Assembly (NCBI GenBank): GCA_036507005.1
Contig: DASXQT010000021.1
Location: forward strand, 1-64,000
From: WS-2 sp036507005
Lineage (GTDB): Bacteria > Eisenbacteria > RBG-16-71-46
DNA: 64,000 nt
Direction of reading: 5' to 3'
Shown here piece by piece: positions 57,325 to 64,000 of the stretch. Position numbers and translations under genes: made by a program. How positions within the stretch are numbered: position 1 is the stretch's first letter; the number at the start of each line of letters is the position of its first letter. Below the pieces are notes generated by a model. It ran no database searches. It saw nothing but the letters and a program-made list of their open reading frames with translations, and had not been told where the DNA came from.

Positions 57325-59082
57325 GTGAGCGCCCGCGGCGGCACTCCGCCCGCGCCCCGCTCCCGCGCGCGGAGCGGTAGCCCGCCCCGGCCTTCGCCCC
57401 CGCGCCGCCCGCCGCCTCCCGGCGCCCCGCCCGCGCTCACCGCGCGCAGCGCTCGACTCTGGCTCCTCGCGATCACGCTGGTCGCCGCGATCCTCCGGCT
57501 CTACCGTCTCGACCTCTCGCCGCCGGGGCTCAACCAGGACGAAGCGATCAGCGCCTGGATCTCGTGGTGCCTCCTGAAGACCGGGCGCGACATGACCGGC
57601 CAGCCATGGCCGGTCTTCTACGGCCACGGGATCGGCGACTACCCGGCCACGCTCTACTTCTACACGCTGATCCCGTTCCAGCTCCTGGGCGGGCTCGGGG
57701 TGTGGAGCACGCGCCTCGCGGCCGCGGTGAGCGGGATCGCGTGCGTGCCGCTCCTCTACGGGGTCGGCGCGCGGCTCTTCGGCCGCCCCGCCGGCCTGCT
57801 GGCGGCTGCGATGCTCGCGGTCAACGCCTGGCACCTGTTCCTGAGCCGGTTCGGGGTGGGAGCCCACCAGTGCACGCTCTTCGCGCTGATCGTTCCGGCC
57901 CTGCTGCTGCGCGCCCGGCTCCCGCTCGCGGACGGGCCCGAGGCGGAGCCGAGCCCGGCCTGGGCCGCGGCGGCGGGGCTCGCCGCCGGGATCGCGTGCT
58001 ACGGCTTCCAGCCCATGCGGCTCTACTTCCCGCTCCTGTTCCTCCTGCTGGTCGCGATCGATCCCGCGGCGTGGTGGAGACTCCTGCGCTCGCGGGCCGG
58101 GGCGGCGGCGCTCGCGGGGCTCGCGCTCGGGTTCGGCGCGATGGCCGGGCCGCTCGCGTGGAGGCACCTCACCGACCCGATGATCGCGCACCGCTGGGAG
58201 ATGACACGGCTGTGGGCGCCCGGCACGCCGCTGCCGCAGATCGCGGGCCTGGTGCTCGCGCGCTACGCGGCGCACTTCCACCCCGACTTCCTGTTCGCGC
58301 GCGGCGACTTGTTCGAGATCGTGAAGCCGATCGGCCAGGGCGAGTTCTCCTGGTACCTGCTGCCGTGCATGGCGGCCGGGCTCGTGGCGCTCGCGGCCCG
58401 CGCGCGCGCGAGCCGGGCCGCGCGCGTGCTGATCGCGATGCTCGCCGCCTATCCCGCGGGCGACGTCATCAGCCGCTACCTGAGCGTGCACGCGCTGCGC
58501 AGCGCGCCCGGCATCCCGGCCCTCCTTCTGCTCGGGGCGTTCGGCGCGACCAGCGCCTGGACCTGGCTGCGCGCGCGCGGGCGCGCTCTCGCGCTCGCCG
58601 CGGCGGCCGCGCTCGCGCTCGCGGCGGTCGCGCTCGACGGGCGGTTCCTCGCCCGCTACTTCGGCGAGTACAACCGCCGGCCCGAGATCTATCACGGCTA
58701 CCACACCGACCTGGTCGAGGCCGCGGGCTGGCTCAAGTCCAGGCTGCGCGACTCGGACGCGGTGTTCGTCACCACCATCGGGATGAACGAGCCGTGGGCG
58801 ATCACGCTCGTCACGCTCGGCCACGACCCGGCGCGCTGGTTCCGCGAGCCGCGCGACATGCGGGTGGTGGGCGACTGGGAGGTGTACGTGCGCTACGGGA
58901 ACATGCGCTTCATGTACGGCGACCTGTGGGTGCCCGACTACCGGCGGCTCGAGGCCGACGGCGTGCCGCAGCACGCCTGGTTCGTGGTGCGCCCCGGCGA
59001 GCTGGATCTCAAGAACCCGGTCCACGTCGTGCGCCGCCCCGACGGGCGCGAGTCGCTGTGGATCTGCGAGATCACGATCTGA
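57325..59082 (+). CDS. Family 39-type membrane glycosyltransferase
   Basis: A 585-residue polytopic membrane protein of the ArnT/PMT-like (GT39/GT83) superfamily. A Pro/Arg-rich cytoplasmic N-terminus is followed by a first helix (LWLLAITLVAAILRLYRLDL), the conserved acidic loop motif LNQDEAISAWIS, and about ten further helices. A soluble C-terminal domain follows (RRPEIYHGYHTDLVEAAGWLK). These enzymes use polyprenyl-phosphate sugars to glycosylate lipids or proteins. GTG 57325 lies 6 bp after the transketolase stop. The sugar and acceptor are unknown. Confidence 0.82.
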   Translation: MSARGGTPPAPRSRARSGSPPRPSPPRRPPPPGAPPALTARSARLWLLAITLVAAILRLYRLDLSPPGLNQDEAISAWISWCLLKTGRDMTGQPWPVFYGHGIGDYPATLYFYTLIPFQLLGGLGVWSTRLAAAVSGIACVPLLYGVGARLFGRPAGLLAAAMLAVNAWHLFLSRFGVGAHQCTLFALIVPALLLRARLPLADGPEAEPSPAWAAAAGLAAGIACYGFQPMRLYFPLLFLLLVAIDPAAWWRLLRSRAGAAALAGLALGFGAMAGPLAWRHLTDPMIAHRWEMTRLWAPGTPLPQIAGLVLARYAAHFHPDFLFARGDLFEIVKPIGQGEFSWYLLPCMAAGLVALAARARASRAARVLIAMLAAYPAGDVISRYLSVHALRSAPGIPALLLLGAFGATSAWTWLRARGRALALAAAAALALAAVALDGRFLARYFGEYNRRPEIYHGYHTDLVEAAGWLKSRLRDSDAVFVTTIGMNEPWAITLVTLGHDPARWFREPRDMRVVGDWEVYVRYGNMRFMYGDLWVPDYRRLEADGVPQHAWFVVRPGELDLKNPVHVVRRPDGRESLWICEITI

Positions 59083-59176
59083 TCGACGCCCCGGCGCGGC
59101 ATCGCGGGGCGCGCGGCGTGGCCCCGTGCGCGCGCCGCCGGCGCCTCGCGACCCCGTTTCTGCTCCCGGCGTCGCA

Positions 59177-59206
59177 TTGACGCACGCTTCCCGCACCGCC
59201 TATATT
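59177..59206 (+). promoter_or_regulatory. Promoter of tRNA-Leu
   Basis: TTGACG (59177-59182), 18-bp spacer, TATATT (59201-59206); the mature tRNA begins 17 bp later. This is the best -10 box of the set. Confidence 0.7.
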
Positions 59207-59222
59207 TCCGCCCGGTCTTTTC

Positions 59223-59309
59223 GCGGAAGTGGCGGAACTGGCAGACGCACTAGATTCAGGTTCTAGCGCCCGAAAGGGTGTGGGGGTTCAAATCCCCCCT
59301 TCCGCACCA
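59223..59309 (+). tRNA. tRNA-Leu (anticodon CAG)
   Basis: A class II tRNA with acceptor stem GCGGAAG/CTTCCGC, discriminator A and encoded CCA (59307-59309). The anticodon stem is CTAGA/TCTAG with loop TTCAGGT, so the anticodon CAG lies at 59257-59259. It has a long variable arm (CCCGAAAGGG type) and a T-arm GGGGG-TTCAAAT-CCCCC. It reads CUG, the preferred leucine codon in this GC-rich genome. Confidence 0.97.
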
Positions 59310-59391
59310 CTGCTCTGCCCTGTCCGGCCGGCCCGGGACGTCGAGCCCTCGCCCCACCGAACCCGCCGCGTCCCTCAGGATCTCCCGAGCC

Positions 59392-59871
59392 ATGGTCAAA
59401 GAGGACCAGCCCTCCGAGCGGGTCGTCGCGCAGAATCGGCGCGCCCGGCACGACTACACGATCCTGGACACGGTGGAGGCCGGGCTGGTCCTGACCGGGA
59501 CCGAGGTGAAGAGCCTGCGCGCCGGCAAGGCGAGCCTGGCCGAGGCGTACGCCACGGTCGAGGGGAACGAAGCCGTGGTGCGCCAGCTCCACATCCCGCC
59601 CTACGAGCAGGGCAACCGCTGGAACGCCGACCCGGTGCGCACCCGCAAGCTCCTGCTCCACCGTGCGGAGATCGAGAAGCTCAAGGCCGCCGTGGCCCGC
59701 AAGGGCCACACTCTGATCCCGCTCAAGCTCTACTTCGCGCGCGGCTACGCCAAGCTGCTGCTGGGCGTGGCGCGCGGACGGCAGACCAGCGACAAGCGCC
59801 ACGCGATCGCCGAGCGCGACGCGAAGCGCGAGATCGACCGCGCACGGCGCGGCGCGGAGCGCGGCGAGTGA
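59392..59871 (+). CDS. smpB: SsrA-binding protein SmpB
   Basis: SmpB binds tmRNA and brings it to stalled ribosomes. The 159-residue product has the OB-fold signatures VAQNRRARHDYTILDTVEAG, VLTGTEVKSLRAGKASLAEA, HIPPYEQGN, RKLLLHRAEI and GHTLIPLKLYF, and the helical basic tail GRQTSDKRHAIAERDAKREI that enters the decoding site. The ssrA gene itself is not seen in the window. Confidence 0.95.
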   Translation: MVKEDQPSERVVAQNRRARHDYTILDTVEAGLVLTGTEVKSLRAGKASLAEAYATVEGNEAVVRQLHIPPYEQGNRWNADPVRTRKLLLHRAEIEKLKAAVARKGHTLIPLKLYFARGYAKLLLGVARGRQTSDKRHAIAERDAKREIDRARRGAERGE

Positions 59872-61280
59872 CGCGGCCCGCGGGGCGCCTGGCACCCGCG
59901 GCCGCGGCGCTCGCCCTGCTCGCGCTCCTTGCAGCCGGCGCGCCCGCTAAGGCCGCGGGCGACGCGCTCGAGACCGTGCCGGTCACGCGCGTCGACGGCG
60001 TCCCGCACCTCGGCGCCAACGAGCTGGCGCGGCTGCTCGACGCCGCCAAGTTCTGGCGCCCCGACGTGCGCAAGCTGGTGCTGCGGAGCGGCGCCCATCA
60101 CCTGGTGCTCACGGTCGACAACCCGTTCGTGGTGGCCGACGACCGCACGCTGCGGCTCTCGAGCCCGGTGATCTCGCTGCGCGGCGAGCTCCAGGTCCCG
60201 GTCGAGCTGCTCGAGTCGCTGCCGCGCGACTCGGCGCTCGCGCGGCTCTACTACGATCCGCGGCGCGGGCGCGTGGTCGTGCTGCCGGCGGGCGGGACGC
60301 TGGGGGCACCCAGGGTCGCGGTCATCGAGTCCGCGACCCGCATCACGTTCCCGATCGACGGCTCGGGCGAGGTGACCGTCGCCAACCGCTCGCGCCAGCA
60401 CTTCCGGGTGCGCTTCGACGCGTTCTTCACTGGCGCGCTGCCCGAATCGCTGCCCGGCGACGGATCGATCCTCAGGCTACGCTCGATCCCCACCTCGACG
60501 GGCAGCGCGTTCGAGCTCGCGCTCTCGCCCGAGGCCCAGGCGTTCCGGATCGCGCGCTCCCCGCGCGCCGGGCGGGTCACGCTCGAGTTCTCGCCGCGCT
60601 TAGGCCCGGGGCTCGAGCCGTTCGCGCCCGAGGGCCCGCGCGGGGTGCGTCCGATCCACGTGGTGGTGATCGACCCCGGGCACGGCGGCGCGGACGCGGG
60701 CGTGACCGTGGGCGACGCGGTCGAGAAGGACCTCACGCTCGCGCTCGCGCGCCAGCTCCGCTTCGAGCTCGAGCGCCGGCTCGCGGTGCGCGTGGTGCTC
60801 ACCCGCGACCGCGACGTCGCGCTCTCGATCGAGCAGCGCGCGCAGGCGGCCAACAAGGCGCGCGCCGACCTGGTGCTCTCGCTCCACTTCGACGGCTTTC
60901 CGGCCGCGGCGGCGCGCGGCGCCACGGTCTACTGCCCGCCCGCCACGTTCGCCTCGCGCGACGCCGAGGCGCGCGCCGGCGGCCCCGGCCGTCCGGTCGC
61001 GGTGCTGCCGTGGAGCGACGTGGCCACGCGCCACGCCGTGCAGGCCCGCGCCCTCGGGGATGCGGTGCTCGGGGTGATGGAGCTGCGCGGCCTCGGGCCG
61101 GTGCGGCTGCGCGAGCGGCTCCCGCTCACCCTGCTGGGGGTGAACGCCCCCGGCATCCTCCTCGAGTGCGCCACCCTCACCGCGCCCCGCGACCGGGCGC
61201 GCGTGGCTCAGCCGAGCGGGCTCACCGACCTCGCGGCCGGGATCGCCGACGGGATCGTGGCGTACCAGCGCAACGACTAG
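59868..61280 (+). CDS. N-acetylmuramoyl-L-alanine amidase (Amidase_3)
   Basis: A periplasmic peptidoglycan amidase of 470 residues with a signal peptide (LALLALLAAGAPAKAAG). An N-terminal AMIN-like or copper-amine-oxidase-N-like region precedes the catalytic domain, which has the zinc ligands His272 (IDPGHGGADAG), Glu286 (VEKDLTLALA) and His340 (SLHFDG), and the catalytic Glu433 (ILLECATLT). All are present. GTG 59868 overlaps the smpB stop. Neighbours (GerMN, murI) also concern the cell wall. Confidence 0.92.
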   Translation: MTRPAGRLAPAAAALALLALLAAGAPAKAAGDALETVPVTRVDGVPHLGANELARLLDAAKFWRPDVRKLVLRSGAHHLVLTVDNPFVVADDRTLRLSSPVISLRGELQVPVELLESLPRDSALARLYYDPRRGRVVVLPAGGTLGAPRVAVIESATRITFPIDGSGEVTVANRSRQHFRVRFDAFFTGALPESLPGDGSILRLRSIPTSTGSAFELALSPEAQAFRIARSPRAGRVTLEFSPRLGPGLEPFAPEGPRGVRPIHVVVIDPGHGGADAGVTVGDAVEKDLTLALARQLRFELERRLAVRVVLTRDRDVALSIEQRAQAANKARADLVLSLHFDGFPAAAARGATVYCPPATFASRDAEARAGGPGRPVAVLPWSDVATRHAVQARALGDAVLGVMELRGLGPVRLRERLPLTLLGVNAPGILLECATLTAPRDRARVAQPSGLTDLAAGIADGIVAYQRND

Positions 61281-61287
61281 GCCCGGC

Positions 61288-61827
61288 ATGAAGCGGCGCG
61301 TGCTGGTTGTGACCCTGATTCTCGCCGTGCTAGCGTGGGCCGGGTGGCGCTGGACCCAGCGCCGTCCGGGGCTACACGAGAGGCCGGCGGCCGTCGATAC
61401 CGCGAGCGCCGGATTCCGGGCGGTGCAGCTCTACTTCGCGTCCCCGGGCGGTGACAGCCTGGTGGGCGAGGCGCGGGAGCTGGTCGAGCCGGCGACGCTC
61501 CACGAACGGGTGGCGGCGCTGGTGCGCGAGCTGGATCGCGGCCCGGCCCGCGGCGGGGTTGCGGTGCTGCCCGCGGGCACGTCGGTGCGTTTCGCCTACC
61601 TCGACCCGGACGGGCTCCTGACCGTGGATCTTTCGCGCTCCTTCGTGCAGGGCTTTCACGGCGGCGCCGACGCCGAGTACCTGGCGGTCGCGTCCCTGGT
61701 GCGAACGCTGGCCGCGAACCTGAGCGGGGTGAAGCGCGTGCTGCTGGTGTGCGGCGGCGAGCCGATCGCGACCCTGGGCGGGCACATCCCGCTCGACCGG
61801 CCCATCGACGCATCGGACTGGCCCTGA
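61288..61827 (+). CDS. GerMN-domain membrane-anchored protein
   Basis: A 179-residue protein with an N-terminal membrane anchor (RVLVVTLILAVLAWAGWRW) and one GerMN domain (VQLYFASPGGDSLVGEARELV, VAALVRELDRGP, VAVLPAGTSVRFAYLDPDGLLTVDLS, GADAEYLAVASLVRTL). GerMN domains occur in Bacillus GerM and in LpqB-type lipoproteins and are linked to cell-wall work. It lies 7 bp after the amidase and 11 bp before murI, in an order close to the racE-gerM-rph region of Bacillus. Confidence 0.88.
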   Translation: MKRRVLVVTLILAVLAWAGWRWTQRRPGLHERPAAVDTASAGFRAVQLYFASPGGDSLVGEARELVEPATLHERVAALVRELDRGPARGGVAVLPAGTSVRFAYLDPDGLLTVDLSRSFVQGFHGGADAEYLAVASLVRTLAANLSGVKRVLLVCGGEPIATLGGHIPLDRPIDASDWP

Positions 61828-61838
61828 GGACCCATCGC

Positions 61839-62696
61839 ATGCCCGCCACTCACGATCCGAGACCGATCGGCGTCTTCGACTCCGGGCTCGGCGGGCTCAC
61901 CGCGGTGCGCGAGCTGTTCCGCGCCCTGCCGGCCGAGTCGGTGGTCTACTTCGGCGACACCGCCCGGCTCCCGTACGGCAGCAAGTCGGGCGCCACGGTG
62001 ACGCGCTTCAGCCTCGAGATCGCCGCGTTCCTGGTGAAGCAGAACATCAAGTGCCTGCTGGTGGCCTGCAACACCTCCTCCTCGTACGCGCTCGACAAGC
62101 TCACCCGCCACCTCTCGATCCCGGTGGTGGGCGTGATCGAGCCCGCGGTCGAGGCCGCGGTGGCGACCAGCCCGCGCGGCCGCGTGGGCGTGATCGGCAC
62201 CCTCGGCACGGTGGGAAGCGGCGCCTACGCCGTGGCCCTGACGCGCGCGCTGCCCGGGGCGAGCGTGATCTCGCGCGCCTGCCCGCTGTTCGTGCCGCTC
62301 ATCGAGGAGGGCTGGATCGATCACCCGGTGACGCGCAGCGTGGCCGAGGAATACCTCGCCGAGCTGCGCGCCGCCGCTCTCGAGAGCCTGATCCTGGGCT
62401 GCACCCACTACCCGCTGATCGCGCCGCTCATCGGCGCGCTCATGGGCCCCGGAGTGAAGCTGGTGGACTCGGGGGCGGAGGCCGCGCGCGCGCTCGGGAT
62501 CTTGCTCCGCCAGCGCGGCCAGCTCGCGGCCGGCCCGCCCGAGCATCGCTTCTACGTGAGCGACGAGCCCCGCAACTTCACCCGCATCGCGCAGTCGTTC
62601 CTGGGGCGCGAGCTGCCGCCCACCACGGTGGTGGACCAGACCGACCTGCCGTGGTTCGAGCGCGTGCCGGCTCGCGGCATGGGGCTCGAGCCGTGA
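61839..62696 (+). CDS. murI: Glutamate racemase
   Basis: Makes D-glutamate for peptidoglycan. The 285-residue product has the catalytic Cys pair Cys77 (LVACNTSSSYAL) and Cys188 (ILGCTHYPLI), the Asp-Ser of IGVFDSGLGGLT, YFGDTARLPYG, and the TLGTVGSGAY segment. ATG 61839 gives the standard N-terminus. The stop overlaps the GTG of rph. Confidence 0.95.
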   Translation: MPATHDPRPIGVFDSGLGGLTAVRELFRALPAESVVYFGDTARLPYGSKSGATVTRFSLEIAAFLVKQNIKCLLVACNTSSSYALDKLTRHLSIPVVGVIEPAVEAAVATSPRGRVGVIGTLGTVGSGAYAVALTRALPGASVISRACPLFVPLIEEGWIDHPVTRSVAEEYLAELRAAALESLILGCTHYPLIAPLIGALMGPGVKLVDSGAEAARALGILLRQRGQLAAGPPEHRFYVSDEPRNFTRIAQSFLGRELPPTTVVDQTDLPWFERVPARGMGLEP

Positions 62697-63475
62697 CGCG
62701 CCCGCCCCAGGCGATCCGCGCGCGCTCCGGGCAGCCCGAGCCGCCGCCCGCCACCCGGCCCGACGGACGGACGCCGCGCCAGGCGCGGCCCTTCCGGATC
62801 AAGCGTGGGGTGATGCCGCCCGCCGAGGGCTCGGCGCTGGTCTCGATGGGCCGCACCCGCGTGCTGTGCACCGCCACGGTCGAGGATCGCGTTCCGCACT
62901 GGCGGCGCGGCAAGGGGCAGGGCTGGGTGACCGCGGAGTACGGGATGCTGCCGCGCTCCACCGGCGAGCGCACGCCGCGCACCGCCCAGACCGGGGGACG
63001 CGCCCAGGAGATCCAGCGCCTGATCGGACGCTCGCTGCGCGCCGTCACCCGGCTCGACGCGTTCGGCGAGCGCACCATCCTGCTCGACTGCGACGTGCTC
63101 GAGGCCGACGGCGGGACCCGCACCGCCGCCATCAACGGCGCGATGGTGGCGCTCCACGACGCCTTCGTCACGCTCTCGAACCGCGGCCACCTCGCCGGTC
63201 CTCCGTTCAGCGACACCGTGGCCGCGATCTCGGTGGGGGTGGTGGCCGGCGTGCCCTGCCTCGATCTCGCCTACGTCGAGGACTCGCAAGCCCAGGTCGA
63301 CATGAACGTGGTCATGACGGGCTCGGGCCGCTACGTCGAGGTGCAGGGCTCGGCCGAGGGCGTCACCTTCACCGATCCCGAGCTGCGCGCCCTGCTGCGC
63401 CTCGCGCGCGCCGGCATCCGGCGCGTGGTCGCGGCGCAACGCAAGCTGCTGGCGGGCTCGGGGCTGCTCCCCTAG
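62693..63475 (+). CDS. rph: Ribonuclease PH
   Basis: A phosphate-dependent 3'-to-5' exoribonuclease that trims tRNA 3' ends. It has 260 residues with RPDGRTPRQARPFRI at the core start, GSALVSMGRTRVLCTATVED, the catalytic segment GWVTAEYGMLPRSTGERTPR, GRAQEIQRLIGRSLRAV, DCDVLEADGGTRTAAINGA, QVDMNVVMTGSGRYVEVQGSAEG. About 22 extra residues precede the conserved core. GTG 62693 overlaps the murI stop (GTGA). Confidence 0.95.
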   Translation: MTRPPQAIRARSGQPEPPPATRPDGRTPRQARPFRIKRGVMPPAEGSALVSMGRTRVLCTATVEDRVPHWRRGKGQGWVTAEYGMLPRSTGERTPRTAQTGGRAQEIQRLIGRSLRAVTRLDAFGERTILLDCDVLEADGGTRTAAINGAMVALHDAFVTLSNRGHLAGPPFSDTVAAISVGVVAGVPCLDLAYVEDSQAQVDMNVVMTGSGRYVEVQGSAEGVTFTDPELRALLRLARAGIRRVVAAQRKLLAGSGLLP

Positions 63476-63479
63476 CGGC

Positions 63480-64000
63480 GTGCCTTCGCCCGCACCGGGC
63501 GCGGGTTCCGCGCGCGAGCCACGCGCGCGATTCGTGATCGCCACGTTCAATCCGGACAAGCTGCGCGAGCTGCGCGACCTCCTGCCGCGCGAGCTCGCGG
63601 ACTTCGTGGGTCTCGGCGAGTTCGCGGGCGCCACGCCCGCCCCCGAGGAGGGGAGCACGCTCGAGGAGAACGCGCTCGCCAAGGCGAGCGCGGCGGTCGC
63701 GCTCACCGGCCTCCCGGCGATCGCCGACGACACCGGGCTCGAGGTCGCGGCGCTGGGCGGGGAGCCGGGCGTGTACTCGGCACGCTACGCCGGCGAAGGC
63801 GCGGGCTACCAGGCCAACGTGCGGAAGCTGCTCCGCCGCATGGCGGGGATCGAGCCCGCGCGGCGCGGCACGCGCTTCCGCACGGTGTGCGTCGCGTGCT
63901 TCCCGGCGCGAGCGCCGATCGTGGCCGAGGGCGTGCTCGAGGGCCACATCACCCTGGAGCCGCGCGGGACCGCAGGCTTCGGCTACGACCCGGTCTTCGA
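63480..64000 (+). CDS. rdgB: XTP/dITP diphosphatase RdgB (partial, cut by window end)
   Basis: A Ham1/RdgB-type enzyme that removes non-canonical purine nucleotides. The visible 173 residues contain FVIATFNPDKLRELRDLL, PEEGSTLEENALAKASAAV, the active-site segment AIADDTGLEVAALGGEPGVYSARYAG, and RGTAGFGYDPVF near the cut. GTG 63480 lies 4 bp after the rph stop, the same rph-rdgB order as in many bacteria. The C-terminus lies beyond base 64000. Confidence 0.93.
   Translation, partial: MPSPAPGAGSAREPRARFVIATFNPDKLRELRDLLPRELADFVGLGEFAGATPAPEEGSTLEENALAKASAAVALTGLPAIADDTGLEVAALGGEPGVYSARYAGEGAGYQANVRKLLRRMAGIEPARRGTRFRTVCVACFPARAPIVAEGVLEGHITLEPRGTAGFGYDPVF

Overview
The window is very GC-rich bacterial DNA with dense, mostly plus-strand genes. 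Many genes overlap by ATGA, GTGA or TTGA, and GTG and TTG starts are common. Several exported proteins end in a FlgD-like Ig domain (a ...V.IYDV.GR.VR... strand followed by WDG.D..G..V..G.Y). Together with lamin-tail proteins, lipoproteins with Ig-like repeats, a split transketolase and a PATAN/DUF4388 protein, this suggests an uncultured lineage near the FCB group, most like Candidatus Eisenbacteria. That placement is inference from gene style. No rRNA is present to test it.

Layout. 1-731: non-coding, with a small element built from two inverted pairs of a 20-bp repeat. 732-7442: priA, an HD phosphohydrolase, an exported TPR protein, a divergent ketol-acid reductoisomerase homologue, HU, and (minus strand) a YugP-type membrane zinc protease. 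7703-18452: threonine aldolase, rsmI, a CDP-alcohol phosphatidyltransferase next to myo-inositol-1-phosphate synthase (probably inositol phospholipid synthesis), tmk, an S41 protease, dus, larB-larC (nickel-pincer cofactor) and a tandem ABC ATPase. 18806-23251: one large exported protein with its own promoter, a leader of about 345 nt and a strong terminator.

23482-37751 is a tightly packed series that may be a single operon of about 14 kb. It holds two paralogous lipoproteins, a 14-repeat probable double beta-propeller, asparaginase II, a subtilase and an M16 protease-like pair whose zinc motifs are both degenerate. 37801-41931 is pyruvate phosphate dikinase interrupted, exactly before its catalytic Ser-His, by a 420-residue intein with a LAGLIDADG endonuclease. 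This is the most striking feature of the window. 41968-55309: glycosyltransferase, a second CDP-alcohol phosphatidyltransferase, PATAN protein, exported metalloprotease (minus), a VWA membrane protein, lamin-tail and probable outer-membrane proteins, an aminotransferase, and a VapBC toxin-antitoxin pair with a palindromic operator.

55425-64000: split transketolase, GT39-type glycosyltransferase, tRNA-Leu(CAG), smpB, and an amidase - GerMN - murI - rph - rdgB block that resembles the racE-gerM-rph-ysnA order of Bacillus. rdgB runs off the window.

Six promoters share one pattern: TTGAC(A/G/C), an 18-bp spacer, then TAGNNT or TATATT. This looks like the housekeeping promoter of the organism, with a TAG-type -10 box.
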